Positions 1-9,389 of a DNA stretch of 64,000 bases are shown one piece after another. Location of the stretch: assembly GCA_964489125.1 (NCBI GenBank), contig CAZAXY010000004.1, positions 9,061-73,060 of the forward strand. Direction: 5' to 3'. How positions within the stretch are numbered: position 1 is the first letter of the stretch; every line of letters starts with the position of its first letter. Source of the stretch: GYS-P2D sp964489125 (GTDB lineage: Bacteria; Bacteroidota; Bacteroidia; Chitinophagales; Saprospiraceae). Below the pieces are notes generated by a model. It did not search any database. It saw only the letters and a program-made list of their open reading frames with translations, and had not been told where the DNA came from. Position numbers and translations under genes: made by a program.

Positions 1-1021
1 CGATAAGCTCTGGAGAATCCAATCGACTGATATCTATCACATCAAGTTGGTTTATAAAATTTTGACACTCATTACCATCACGTAGTGTGACATATGCTAT
101 ATCGTCCTGGACCACAACTGGGTCACAAGCCCGAGCATGTCTAAACGTGGAGATATGCACAGGGTTGGCAGGATCACTATTGTCAAGGATGTGCATCCCA
201 TCATTAGCACCAATAAAGATGTTATCCTTATATGGGAATATAGTCTCTACGCCCCAATCTAGGTATACCGTATTTACGAGAGTTGGAGTACCGATGTCTT
301 CAGCGTAGAATACCTTCATCGCATAGTTATTGACATAGTAGAAGTAGTCTCCAATAAATGCAACTCGCGCCAATGATCCGCCGCCGCCTGAGACTTCTGG
401 GACACCCTGACTGGCTACGTCAAAAAACGTAGGGTCAGCATTGTTAGTTAAGCTAAAATCAATCAAACTGCTATTATAATATGTGATGCCGTCTATTTCT
501 TTTTCAAAAGGCACCTCTTCATCACACGATACTGCGACTTCAGTGGTTAAATGTTCGAAATCGACAATAAAAGCTTGACGCTCCTCATCAAAGTAAGCCT
601 CATCTCTGATATTAGGAATGGTATGTGAGATCGTCGGACGCTGCATATCGCTGATATCGATCACCACGAGATTGTAATAATCATCAGCATAGATAAAGTC
701 TCCTTTCAAGGCGATGTCGATGTTTCCTTCGATGTTGATAAATCCTACTTGTTGTGGGTTTGATAAATCACTGTTGTCTATGACATGTACACCTTGCAGC
801 TGTTCGTTGATTAATATGTAGTCACCATAGTAATAGATTTTACCTGGATTTTCGAGGCTGCGTTGTCCTTCATAGCTTACCTCAGGATTGAGCTCTTCTG
901 CGCTCTTATAAATGGGGACATATGCATCAAATGTGTAAGTCTCTTCACATCCCTGGTCACAGCTCATAAACAAGAGCGTAAAATTAAGTGAGAAGACCAG
1001 TAATAGTGAAGAGCGCATCAT
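1..1021 (-). CDS. LVIVD-repeat surface lipoprotein, 3' end outside window
   Basis: An open frame of about 340 codons runs from an ATG at 1021 to the window edge without a stop, so the C-terminus is missing. The N-terminus is a lipoprotein signal (hydrophobic stretch, then LFMSCDQGC around residues 17-25). The body repeats units of the form 'VHVIDNSDLSNPQQVGFI', 'LVVIDISDMQRPTISHTI' and 'MHILDNSDPANPVHISTF', which is the LVIVD beta-propeller-like repeat of Bacteroidota surface proteins. Molecular function is unknown; an outer-membrane anchored scaffold or binding protein is the usual assumption. A second in-frame ATG lies directly after the first (1018). Confidence 0.8.
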   Translation of the reverse strand, partial: MMRSSLLLVFSLNFTLLFMSCDQGCEETYTFDAYVPIYKSAEELNPEVSYEGQRSLENPGKIYYYGDYILINEQLQGVHVIDNSDLSNPQQVGFINIEGNIDIALKGDFIYADDYYNLVVIDISDMQRPTISHTIPNIRDEAYFDEERQAFIVDFEHLTTEVAVSCDEEVPFEKEIDGITYYNSSLIDFSLTNNADPTFFDVASQGVPEVSGGGGSLARVAFIGDYFYYVNNYAMKVFYAEDIGTPTLVNTVYLDWGVETIFPYKDNIFIGANDGMHILDNSDPANPVHISTFRHARACDPVVVQDDIAYVTLRDGNECQNFINQLDVIDISRLDSPELI

Positions 1022-1072
1022 AGGTCAAGTTATGGTTGTACATTACCATAACTCATATATGATAAATAACGC

Positions 1073-1627
1073 TTACCTACCCATCAACAAATAAAGTGAG
1101 ATTACAATACTGATCACCGAAACAAGTAGGGTCCACTGACGCTGGCTTAAGCCTATTTTACTAAAAATGTAAGCGGCCATCATGGTCACTGCAACGATGA
1201 TAATCTGACCTAATTCTACGCCGATATTAAATGCCAATAGTGGTTGGAGTATACTCTCTTCTTTGCCTAATAATGCTTTAAAAAAATTGCTAAACCCTAA
1301 ACCATGGACGAGTCCAAATATGGACGTCATCACATAATGTATGGTCATATTAGAATGATCTTTTTTCACGATGTTATATACTGCTGTTAACAGTATCGTC
1401 AACGGAATCAAAAACTCGACGAGCCCGGCATCAATTGTTACAATCTTCAATGCGGATAGGGCAAGTGTCAGGCAGTGTCCTAGAGTGAATGCCGTAACAA
1501 GTACAAGTAACTTACGCCATTGGCTGATTGCAAATATGGCGCATAGGGTCACTATAAATAGAATGTGGTCATAGCCTTGTAAATCAAGGATGTGCTCGAA
1601 GCCCAATTGTAGATAGGTCTTAAACAT
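1073..1627 (-). CDS. HupE/UreJ family membrane protein
   Basis: About 184 residues with roughly six hydrophobic helices. The N-terminus has the family signature (F-E-H-I-L-D-L-Q-G-Y-D-H-I-L-F) and a second motif, FGLVHGLGFSNFF, lies mid-protein. Both are typical of the HupE/UreJ_2 family. Some relatives are proposed nickel or cobalt permeases, but for Bacteroidota members the substrate is unproven. ATG at 1627 is preferred over the TTG two codons upstream. It lies 12 bases downstream of the stop of the CHU_C protein gene and is probably co-transcribed with it. No hydrogenase or urease genes are nearby, so a metal-uptake role is not supported by context. Confidence 0.75.
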   Translation of the reverse strand: MFKTYLQLGFEHILDLQGYDHILFIVTLCAIFAISQWRKLLVLVTAFTLGHCLTLALSALKIVTIDAGLVEFLIPLTILLTAVYNIVKKDHSNMTIHYVMTSIFGLVHGLGFSNFFKALLGKEESILQPLLAFNIGVELGQIIIVAVTMMAAYIFSKIGLSQRQWTLLVSVISIVISLYLLMGR

Positions 1628-1638
1628 ATGCAATAATA

Positions 1639-3477
1639 CTACCGTATCAATTGAAAAGTACCCACCTCATCAATTGGCACGCCATTAATTAGAACACCTT
1701 TGAGGTGAAATACATATACCCCCTGCTCGCTGGGGTCCCCGTTAGGGGCTCTGCCATTCCAACCAGTCTCTAATTCCCTCGCTGTATACAGCAATTCCCC
1801 CCACTTACTAAAAATGTTGAGATGTTCGATAAACTCAATACTTCTGCCTATGGCAGAAACTATGAAATCATCATTGATGCCGTCATCATTGGGCGAAAAC
1901 GCATTAGGTGTATATATGCGTAGATCTTGGTTGACCCTCACATTAAGCGTATCACTTGCCAAGCAGTCCGCTTCAGACTGTGCTAGTATGATTAGTTCTG
2001 AATCTTCAAATGGCAAGAATATGAGATTAGTAGTATCTGATATTCCTGGAGGTGCTGTGATAACTGTGGTGTTGGCGACAATCTCATTGGATATGATGTC
2101 TAATACAATTTCTTCTCCTAAGAATACATCTAAATCTGGTCCTATCGAGGCAACGAATTCTTCGGGATTATTTAGGATGACTTCTTCTTGCAGAAAACAC
2201 CCAAATCTATCTAGGATACGTACGTCATGAATGCCAGCGGGTATCCCATCAGCCAAAGTGTTTGGGAATTCTTGATTGGATACTTCAATATGATAGGGCG
2301 GAAACCCATTGGAGATATCGCTTGCCTCAATCACGCCAGTGGCGGCGCCAAAGCATATGGGATTGCTCGCTACGATATCTGCGACGATGGTAGCACGTGC
2401 GATAGTGTCGATAAAATAGGTGATGATACTATCACATCCAAACTGTGATACGAGCTCTTCGACGAAGATGCCAGGTTCTGTAATTGTGAACCCTGTGATG
2501 TCTAATCCTGTACCACCGCAGATGGTATCCATGATTTCAAAATTTTGCTGGGGAGCCGAGATAATGACAGATTCTGAAAAGAATCGACACTTCTCATTAT
2601 CGAAATTGGCCTCACCGCCGGCGAAGCTTAATCTATAATTGTGAGTGCCTTCGGCTAGATTATCAACAGTCAATACACGATCATTGGCACTCATGATAGG
2701 AATCCACTCATTGGCCTCCAGCTCCTCCCATTGAAAAAATGGATCGTCCAAATTTTGATTGGACTCGAACTCGGCAGTCAGTTGGAGTGGGCTGTCCTCT
2801 TGGCAAAAAATGCTATCAATTGCATTTGAGGTGATCGTACTCGGCGGGCCACAAGCCCTGAATCTGATATTATCAAGAGCTAAGTCATTACCTATACCTC
2901 CAGGAGCATTGTTCATGAGAGATAATTTCACAGAACTTTGTCCTGGATCTGTGGTGAAGGTAAATGCGAAGGTTTCCCATAGTTCGTTCTGTGGGAGATT
3001 TCCAGTTTGGAGGACGACCACATCATCTATCAGAAATGCCACATTGGGCTCGATATGGTCTGTCACACCTCGGCGTATGACATTGATAAGGTCTGCGGAA
3101 AATTCGAATTGAGTGTTTTCGCATATGCCAGTGATTTCATCTTCATAAAATAGGCCTGGCTCAAAATCGGCATTGACGACCATCATATATCCATCGGGAT
3201 CAGCACTGCTCTCCCGTAGTGGAAGCCACGTGCCAAATAGATTGCTCCATGCACCCATATTCTGCGTCAAGATATACTGCCCATCAAATGGGGGGCCGTT
3301 TATTACATATTCAAACCCGGGAGCGATTTCTGGATCTACTAATTGATTGTTGTTCGTGCCACTACCAAAATCGCCATCCTCAAATAGATTAGCTCCTAAG
3401 CTACCTTCACATAGGTCTTGAGTGATTCCCATTTGGGCAAAGAGTAATACGGCTAATATTGTTGTAGCAAGTCTCAC
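1639..3477 (-). CDS. Secreted protein with gliding-motility-associated (CHU_C) C-terminal domain
   Basis: 612 residues starting at a GTG; an N-terminal signal peptide is visible (residues 1-19, ending before QDLCEG). The N-terminal third resembles a carbohydrate-binding-like jelly-roll ('NLFEDGDFGSG', '...LALDNIRFRACG'). The middle contains Ig-like or SprB-type repeats ('IVASNPICFGAATGVIEA'). The last ~90 residues match the T9SS type B sorting domain: 'YTPNAFSPNDDGINDDF', 'LNIFSKWGELLY', 'GWNGRAPNGDP', 'GVYVFHLKG'. The protein is therefore expected to be exported through the outer membrane and attached to the cell surface. Ligand unknown. Confidence 0.85.
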   Translation of the reverse strand: MRLATTILAVLLFAQMGITQDLCEGSLGANLFEDGDFGSGTNNNQLVDPEIAPGFEYVINGPPFDGQYILTQNMGAWSNLFGTWLPLRESSADPDGYMMVVNADFEPGLFYEDEITGICENTQFEFSADLINVIRRGVTDHIEPNVAFLIDDVVVLQTGNLPQNELWETFAFTFTTDPGQSSVKLSLMNNAPGGIGNDLALDNIRFRACGPPSTITSNAIDSIFCQEDSPLQLTAEFESNQNLDDPFFQWEELEANEWIPIMSANDRVLTVDNLAEGTHNYRLSFAGGEANFDNEKCRFFSESVIISAPQQNFEIMDTICGGTGLDITGFTITEPGIFVEELVSQFGCDSIITYFIDTIARATIVADIVASNPICFGAATGVIEASDISNGFPPYHIEVSNQEFPNTLADGIPAGIHDVRILDRFGCFLQEEVILNNPEEFVASIGPDLDVFLGEEIVLDIISNEIVANTTVITAPPGISDTTNLIFLPFEDSELIILAQSEADCLASDTLNVRVNQDLRIYTPNAFSPNDDGINDDFIVSAIGRSIEFIEHLNIFSKWGELLYTARELETGWNGRAPNGDPSEQGVYVFHLKGVLINGVPIDEVGTFQLIR

Positions 3478-3549
3478 CGTTTAAAACTATGATGTTTAGT
3501 GACAACAATAAAGAATATGTCGCAGTGAATGTTTTTTTTGTCTTGGAGA

Positions 3550-4452
3550 TTAGACTAGGAGCCCTATTCCAAATGAAATCACGAACAATAGAGTTGTAAG
3601 AGCCATTTGCTTGAGATATGGATCTAACTCCATAGGTTTAACTTTAAGACGTACAGCTCTGAAGTTAATGACGAGGAGTGGGATAACGATTATGAATAGC
3701 CATTGAAACCATCTCTCAAAGTGAATCAGTGTAAAATTCATAGATGTTACAATTCCTATGATCAGCAGTAGGGCGTGATATCGTACCGCCTTGTCTCGTC
3801 CCATCTTCAGTGCCATCGAGTTTTTGCCAGCCATAGCATCTGACTCCAAGTCTCTGATATTATTCACATTAAGAACCGCCATAGAAAATGCACCACATGA
3901 TATGGCGGGCAGCAAAATACTCCATTGCCATTGAGCTCGCTGCAAATAAAAACTGCCGATCACTGATAGCAACCCGAAAAATACGAATACAGAAACATCT
4001 CCATAGCCGCGATAACCATATGGATTAGACCCGGCTGTATAGTTGATTGATGCCCAAACTGCTAACAGGCCTAGACCTAGAAAAACTATTTTTAGCGGTG
4101 TTGATAGGGTAGTCAAAGAGAGTAGGACTACTCCAGATATAATCGATAGCCCAGAGGCTATATATATAGCTTTCTTCATTGCCTTGGCGGGTATAACTCC
4201 GGACTGTACAGTGCGACTTGGTCCAGTACGATCAGCGTGATCTGCTCCATGAATAAAGTCTCCATATTCATTGGCAAGATTGGAGAGCACTTGCAATAGT
4301 ACCGCAGTCGAGACAGTCAACAGGTAGATCGCCCAATTGAAAGCACCGAAGTAATGACTCAATATTGCCCCCATAGACACATTGGCGATGGCCAGTGGAA
4401 GAGTCCTAAGTCTTGCCGCTTGAATCCAGCTTTTTATCGAGCTTTCACTCAT
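3550..4452 (-). CDS. menA: 1,4-dihydroxy-2-naphthoate polyprenyltransferase
   Basis: 300 residues, multi-pass integral membrane UbiA-superfamily prenyltransferase. It attaches a polyprenyl chain to 1,4-dihydroxy-2-naphthoate in menaquinone synthesis. The two Asp-rich Mg-pyrophosphate motifs are present: 'NLANEYGDFIHGADHADRTG' near residue 60 and 'NVNNIRDLESDAMAGKNS' near residue 195. The N-terminal SWIQAARLRTLPLA is typical of MenA. Start is the ATG at 4452. No other men genes lie in the window, and menA often stands alone in Bacteroidota. Confidence 0.93.
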   Translation of the reverse strand: MSESSIKSWIQAARLRTLPLAIANVSMGAILSHYFGAFNWAIYLLTVSTAVLLQVLSNLANEYGDFIHGADHADRTGPSRTVQSGVIPAKAMKKAIYIASGLSIISGVVLLSLTTLSTPLKIVFLGLGLLAVWASINYTAGSNPYGYRGYGDVSVFVFFGLLSVIGSFYLQRAQWQWSILLPAISCGAFSMAVLNVNNIRDLESDAMAGKNSMALKMGRDKAVRYHALLLIIGIVTSMNFTLIHFERWFQWLFIIVIPLLVINFRAVRLKVKPMELDPYLKQMALTTLLFVISFGIGLLV

Positions 4453-5278
4453 GCTATCGTAACTCAGTTAGTATCAAAATGTTTGTTTGTGCAGCTTATT
4501 TTTTGCTTCAAGATTCTAAAAGGTAGTCATATCAAAATCTTGGATATAGGATTCAAACGCTGTTGCAGATTAACAGTATACTGAGATGTATGTAAGACGA
4601 ACTTATCAGAGTGACGCTTATTTTTAAAATGCTAAGGATGTCAAGATAATATTGCTACCTTATGGTTTTGTTGTTAAGGGTGTGTAGACTCAACCCAAAG
4701 GTGGACTACATATGCTCTACTTGCAGAAAATTTTTCCCAACTTTTAGGGATTACCTGCCATTTTTGTGTCTCTTATATTTGAACTATGTTTTTTTACAAC
4801 GGTAACTGAACATTAGGACTCTTTACGAATTGCAGAGGATTCTGAAGCAACCAAATGTTAATGTTGCACGTAATCCAATCGCTTGGCTTGATATTTGAAT
4901 TGTTCGAAGAGAGAACCCTTACTGACGTGCTGTTCGACAGATAGAACATAGGAATCTACTGTCTGAGAGTAAAAAAACGATATGATCGTATTGGGGGCGT
5001 CAAAATCCCCAAAAATAGTGATGGTCTATGTCGTTGAATACAAGTAACTTTACGATCGGTCACGAAGGTGTGCCAATCAACTAAATATTGAAATAAATAA
5101 TTATTAACTTTATTAGAAAGTAGGAAGTAGCAGGAGACGATTGGAGTCTCTGTCGTTGGGCTTAGTCTCGAATCTTCTTCTCCTACTTTCGACTTTTTCG
5201 AAAGAAGCATATATTCTGGACCTTTGAGGTACCGATTTGTTGATTCTTTGAAAAACTCAAATTTTTAAAAAATTACAA
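4453..5278. other. Long intergenic region with structured leader upstream of the S74/T9SS gene
   Basis: No convincing gene on either strand; the only open frame (minus strand, 4956-5210) lacks any recognisable feature. The part nearest the next gene contains nested inverted repeats: GAAAGTAGGA (5116-5125) faces TCCTACTTTC (5181-5190), and GAGAC/GTCTC arms lie inside the loop near 5134-5150. A short TTTGA...TCAAA repeat at 5247-5261 precedes the start codon at 5279. These could form structure in a 5' untranslated leader. Promoter position was not resolved. Confidence 0.4.
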
Positions 5279-6385
5279 ATGAAAAATTTTATTCTTTTAT
5301 TAGGATTAATGCTGTTCGCAGGAATGGCGATGGGGCAATTGAAGGTGTTCTCTGATGGTAATACATTAGTAGGAGATAATACTGGTTTAACAGCTGCGGA
5401 CGAGACATTGCATGTTAATGGTCGAGTATTGATGGAAGACGGCAGTGTAGTCAGGACAGGGGCCTCGGCATCGTTGATGTTTGATAGACAAGATGAGTCC
5501 GCCTTCATTATTGGTGCGGGTAATGATGCAGGGATGAGCTGGGATAATCAATTCGATTTCGAGCTTAGAAGTAACACACGTAGTAGAATTGTTAATAATC
5601 GATTCATTCAAAATGGCCCATTAAGATTCAACATTTTAGGAAGTAATGGAAATGTTGGTATAGGTACAGCAGTACCAACACAGAGATTACACGTAAATGG
5701 GAATATTTTTGCCACAGGTAATATTACTCCTTCTGATATGAGATTGAAAAATCTTTTGAAGTCAGACGATCTTCCGGGCTTAAATGAGGTGCTTAAGATT
5801 GAGGTAGTTAGATACCAATACAATGGTAAGGCTGGAATTTCGTCTGTAGAGCCCCACATTGGTGTTGTAGCTCAAGAGTTGCAGAAGATAGCACCAGCTT
5901 TGGTTGGAGAATATACGCATGTGGAAGAAGATGAATTTGGTGAGAAGACTGCAGAAGAGACTTATCTTAATATCCGTGATAGTGAGATCAAGTATATGCT
6001 TGTAAACGCTATACAAGAGCAACAGGTTATGATTGAGGAATTACAATCACAAATTGAAGAATTGAAAGCTTCTACAACGGCTATTAATGACGGTGTATCC
6101 AGTGATGTTGACTTAGTTGATGTGGCGCAGAGCACGTTAGGTCAAAATAGTCCGAATCCGTACAACGAAGGAACGGTGATTTCTTATTCTGTAGCAGACA
6201 ATGCTACTTCTGCTAAGATGAATTTTTACAACTTAAGTGGACAATTAATCAAGTCCGTTTCTTTACAAAACGGTTCTGGCAAAGTTAACGTTTCGGCTGA
6301 TGAGTTGCCTTCAGGTACTTATACATACTCTTTAGAAGTTGATGGTGCTATGATAAGCAACAAGAAAATGGTTAAAATGAGATAA
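5279..6385 (+). CDS. T9SS-secreted protein with S74 (tail-spike type) intramolecular chaperone domain
   Basis: 368 residues. There is a signal peptide (1-19, ending AMGQ). The central region has repeats typical of phage tail fibre/haemagglutinin-like proteins (residues ~20-150: 'TLHVNGRVLMEDG', 'GNVGIGTAVPTQRLHVNGN'). The S74 domain starts at 'TPSDMRLKNLLKS' (near 154), where the Ser of SDMRLK corresponds to the self-cleavage site of phage endosialidase chaperones. A coiled coil follows ('EQQVMIEELQSQIEEL', ~245-262). The last ~80 residues are a T9SS type A sorting domain ('LGQNSPNPYNEGTVISY', ending MISNKKMVKMR). Probably a trimeric surface fibre. It is followed by an intrinsic terminator. 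Confidence 0.85.
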   Translation: MKNFILLLGLMLFAGMAMGQLKVFSDGNTLVGDNTGLTAADETLHVNGRVLMEDGSVVRTGASASLMFDRQDESAFIIGAGNDAGMSWDNQFDFELRSNTRSRIVNNRFIQNGPLRFNILGSNGNVGIGTAVPTQRLHVNGNIFATGNITPSDMRLKNLLKSDDLPGLNEVLKIEVVRYQYNGKAGISSVEPHIGVVAQELQKIAPALVGEYTHVEEDEFGEKTAEETYLNIRDSEIKYMLVNAIQEQQVMIEELQSQIEELKASTTAINDGVSSDVDLVDVAQSTLGQNSPNPYNEGTVISYSVADNATSAKMNFYNLSGQLIKSVSLQNGSGKVNVSADELPSGTYTYSLEVDGAMISNKKMVKMR

Positions 6386-6411
6386 GTATTTCTTGTCTTA
6401 GAAATTTAAGA

Positions 6412-6447
6412 AGAGACTGTCTCATAAGTAGATAGTCTCTTTTTTTG
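6412..6447 (+). terminator. Intrinsic terminator of the S74/T9SS gene
   Basis: An 11-bp stem (6412-6422 with 6430-6440, one G-T pair) with a 7-nt loop is followed by seven T residues. It lies 26 bases after the stop codon at 6385. Confidence 0.9.
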
Positions 6448-6807
6448 TTTGAATCATATTTAGTATTCTATAATATGAGCAGTAAGGGACGAAAAGAGGT
6501 CTTTATGTCATATATAATCCAGACCACATAAGCTTGCTCCCCCCCCCAGTATATATGAGTTTAGAGATAAATATGTTATGAGAGAGGTAATAATAGATAG
6601 CATTCATTTCTATGGGATGGAATTATATAAAGAAGTAGAAGTATAAGGGGCCATTCCTCTAATCCAAGGCTGATGTTAAAGATTATAATTTATGGGTATT
6701 TGAATATATCAACTTTATGGGGATATAGGATAATATGTGTAACTGTCAACTAAGGCAGGTTATAACTGGCAAATCGATACCTCTAATCAAAACATCGTAC
6801 ATACTCT

Positions 6808-7262
6808 TATCAGAGCAAACTGGATAATGCTGAAGTGGTCAAGAAGATCTATCAACTCATAAGTATTTAGCCTACGAGTGATAAGGCAATTAGAGGAGTT
6901 GTTAGAGTACTATGGAAAGCAGAAGTACATACGTACAGATAATGCCCTGAGTTTACTTCTAAGGCTTATAAGGAAAGATGTGAGGACAAGGGAATTATTC
7001 GAGTATACGTACCAGGGAAGCCCATCAGAATGTATACATCGAAAGGTTTAATAGACCATTTAGAGAAGACGTGTTAGACGCTTATTTACTTTGCAGTCTA
7101 AAGTAATTTCAGATCATTAGCGATATATGGCGAACTGATTATAATGATAATCATCCTCATACAGCAGCCCATAAAAGTTTGGAAATCTTAACCAGCATAC
7201 TTTGGCGCTTAAGCCCAAAGTATGCTGGTTTGATCTATATATTTAAATTATAACTGTCTTAA
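6808..7262 (+). mobile_element. Decayed IS3-family transposase (orfB relic)
   Basis: Fragments of an IS3 orfB are readable across several frames. 'YQSKLDNAEVVKKIYQLISI' then a stop (near 6810-6870) is followed after a deletion by 'LLEYYGKQKYIRTDN', then after frameshifts 'PEFTSKAYKE', 'NVYIERFNRPFREDVL' and 'IWRTDYNDNHPHTAAHKSL' (to ~7185). The DDE-type DN-PEF and YIERFNR motifs identify the family. At least three frame changes and two stops make it dead. The first fragment closely matches the IS3 copy at 29.5 kb, and an end-like sequence aactgtcttaa (7252-7262) also occurs at that copy's end (29931-29941). Confidence 0.8.
7190..7230. repeat. 41-nt near-perfect palindrome
   Basis: A 16-base arm at 7190-7205 pairs exactly with 7215-7230. 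The centre (7207-7214) is itself the palindrome GCTTAAGC, leaving a single unpaired base. It lies between the 3' end of the dead IS3 transposase and the presumed IS end. It could be a terminator-like or cruciform element belonging to the IS. Confidence 0.75.
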
Positions 7263-7415
7263 ATAGCACGAGGCTTCAAATTCACCTGTTTCTATTGATT
7301 TTTCGACCTCGATGTACATAATAACTGGGACTAAGCAAGATTTTGTGTTTGGGACAAATTGGAGAAAGGTACTTAACTTTCGTAGACCAAATTTTGGATA
7401 CAAAATTTGTAAACT

Positions 7416-7607
7416 ATGAAAGAAAAGACACAGAAGTTATTAGATGATCTTATTGATCAAATTGATGATGAGAAGCAATTTCGCTTAGTACAAGACCAAT
7501 TATTCAAACGAGGCATTGAGTCTCTATTAAAGGCTGAGATGTCTGCTCTTTCTCTTCCAATCACAAAATTCTGGCTATGCTCTTTTCTTCGGAATCCATA
7601 CCTCTAA
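7416..7607 (+). pseudogene. N-terminal remnant of an IS256-family transposase
   Basis: The first ~43 codons read MKEKTQKLLDDLIDQI... followed by 'QLFKRGIESLLKAEM', which matches the start of IS256-type (mutator) transposases as found in Bacteroidota, normally about 400 residues. The frame then runs into unrelated sequence and stops after 63 codons; no DDE core follows in the next 250 bases in any frame that I can recognise. It is a truncated relic next to the IS3 relic, part of an IS graveyard bordering the polysaccharide locus. Confidence 0.6.
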
Positions 7608-7876
7608 TACCTTCAATATTGGCAAGAGGATCAGTCAAAAGATCAAAATAGCAGCCTAAATATCTCTTGAAAAATCTAGTTACATATCCAACATGGGACA
7701 ACTATGTCCCTACTTCTAAATATCCCTGAATAACACCCAGAGATCTTATTGAGCCTTATAAACCACTCAATATTGTTGATGATTTGTGAGTTGTACTCTT
7801 AGTCTACCCATTGTCTATAGAGCAGTTAAGAAACTAAAGGTGATCAAAGTTTGATTAAGGTATTCTTCAATTATGT

Positions 7877-8248
7877 TTATTTGTTGTACAAATATTTATT
7901 TAATATTACGTAAGTAAAGATAGTTCTGGGTGGTATGACCAAGATTGTTTTTATAAAGTTGCCAAAGACAAAAATTTGATCTATGCAATAAAGAATACTT
8001 ATACCGAAGATAAAACCGACTATATACAGAGCAAAATATGCATAACCTTGTTTTAAGGATGCTTTAGATTCAAATGTGAACTTAGTATTAACAATATAGG
8101 AGAATAAAATCCCATATATATATACAAGGACATATGTGATATATAGGTTCCAATTTAAGACATTGAGAAAAAAATATAATGCAGAAAGGCCAACCGCCGC
8201 ATTGATGATTCCGACTAGAGAGAATTTGCTAAATTGGAATATCGACAA
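7877..8248 (-). CDS. GtrA-family membrane protein
   Basis: 123 residues, four hydrophobic helices, with GtrA/DPMS features: 'FSKFSLVGIINAAVGLSALYFFL' region at the N-terminus and 'YIVNTKFTF' after helix two. GtrA proteins are thought to flip or accompany polyprenyl-phosphate-linked sugars. The start appears to be a TTG six bases after the stop of the aminotransferase gene, so it is the last gene of a minus-strand operon (10916 to 7877). A GT2 enzyme of the GtrB/DPM type, the usual partner, is at 11011-11940. Confidence 0.75.
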   Translation of the reverse strand: MSIFQFSKFSLVGIINAAVGLSALYFFLNVLNWNLYITYVLVYIYGILFSYIVNTKFTFESKASLKQGYAYFALYIVGFIFGISILYCIDQIFVFGNFIKTILVIPPRTIFTYVILNKYLYNK

Positions 8249-8254
8249 TATGAT

Positions 8255-9385
8255 CTATTTGAAAAATTCATTGATTGAGTCACATATTTTGTGAACTTGC
8301 TCGTCGAGTAGTTCATAAAATAATGGGAGCCTAACTAAATTGTTTGCAAATCGATCACAATTAGGTAAATCGCGACCATCATGTATGTCAATATAAAATT
8401 TACTTTTATGTAATGACAAATAATGAAATACTGCGTGTATTCCATTTGATTTTAGATGGGTGATTAGTCGAGAACGTTCTTCGAAATTATTGCACACGAG
8501 ATAAAACATATGGGCATTATTACTTGCGTATGGCGGTAGAGACGGGAGCGTAAAATGTTCCTTGAGCGATTCGATATTTAAAAGGTCATAATAAAGATTC
8601 CAAATATGTTTTCTACGGCTTTGAATAATTGCGATATTTTCCAACTGTGCGTATAAAAATGCGGCTAAAATATCGGAGGCCAAAAAGGACGACCCGATGT
8701 CTACCCAGCCATATTTGTCTACTTCTCCTCTAAAAAACGCTGACCTATTTGTCCCTTTTTCCCATATAATTTCAGATCTTTTATGATCGGACTCATTATT
8801 GATTACTAAAAGGCCACCTTCTCCACAGATTATATTCTTAGTCTCATGAAATGAGAACGCTGCAAAGTCCCCAAATGAGCCTAACCGTTGATGTTCATAA
8901 TATGAATCAATTGCTTGAGCAGCATCTTCGATTAGAAAGACATTATGATCGGTTGCAATCTGTTTAATTTTCTTCATATCACAAGCCACACCGGCATAAT
9001 GAACCACTATAATGGCTTTTGTTTTTGGAGTAATTAATTCCTCAATTTTGTCTGCATCAATGTTAGGGTTATCAGGATAACAATCCGCAAAAACTAATTT
9101 AGCTCCTCGTAGAACAAAAGCATTTGCCGTAGAGACAAAGGTATACGATGGGAGAATAATTTCGTCTCCAGCTTGTACATTGGATAAAATTGCCGCCATT
9201 TCTAACGCATCCGTACAAGAAGTAGTTAGTAGAGATTTTGAAAAACCTAAGTGATTGGAGAAAAATTCGTGAACTTTTTTAGTGAAATTCTGATTTCCAG
9301 ATGTTTTACCAGAATTAACGGCCTGAGCGATATAATAGAGTTCTTTGCCAGAGAGGTATGGTTTATTGAATGGAATTCTTGACAT
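8255..9385 (-). CDS. DegT/DnrJ/EryC1/StrS sugar aminotransferase, WecE-like
   Basis: About 376 residues from the ATG at 9385 (MSRIPFNKPYL); a longer frame to 9412 would overlap the upstream gene. PLP-dependent enzyme of fold type I: 'LTTSCTDALEMAA' near 60, 'EDAAQAI' (Asp/Gln contacting PLP) near 160, and 'SFHETKNIICGEGG' with the Schiff-base Lys near 185. The N-terminal IPFNKPYLSGKEL and the HETKN motif match dTDP-4-amino-4,6-dideoxygalactose transaminase (WecE/RffA). The expected substrate is dTDP-4-keto-6-deoxyglucose, whose pathway also needs RmlA; only an rmlA remnant is seen in this window (29.1-29.4 kb). Confidence 0.85.
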   Translation of the reverse strand: MSRIPFNKPYLSGKELYYIAQAVNSGKTSGNQNFTKKVHEFFSNHLGFSKSLLTTSCTDALEMAAILSNVQAGDEIILPSYTFVSTANAFVLRGAKLVFADCYPDNPNIDADKIEELITPKTKAIIVVHYAGVACDMKKIKQIATDHNVFLIEDAAQAIDSYYEHQRLGSFGDFAAFSFHETKNIICGEGGLLVINNESDHKRSEIIWEKGTNRSAFFRGEVDKYGWVDIGSSFLASDILAAFLYAQLENIAIIQSRRKHIWNLYYDLLNIESLKEHFTLPSLPPYASNNAHMFYLVCNNFEERSRLITHLKSNGIHAVFHYLSLHKSKFYIDIHDGRDLPNCDRFANNLVRLPLFYELLDEQVHKICDSINEFFK

Positions 9386-9389
9386 GAAA

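Noticed and set aside
4956..5210. 84-codon minus-strand frame in the 4.5-5.3 kb gap
   Set aside because: No signal, domain or ribosome-binding site, and it overlaps the inverted repeats of the probable leader.
6539..6547. Run of nine C as a phase-variation tract
   Set aside because: It lies in non-coding DNA between a terminator and a dead IS element, with no gene whose expression it could obviously switch.
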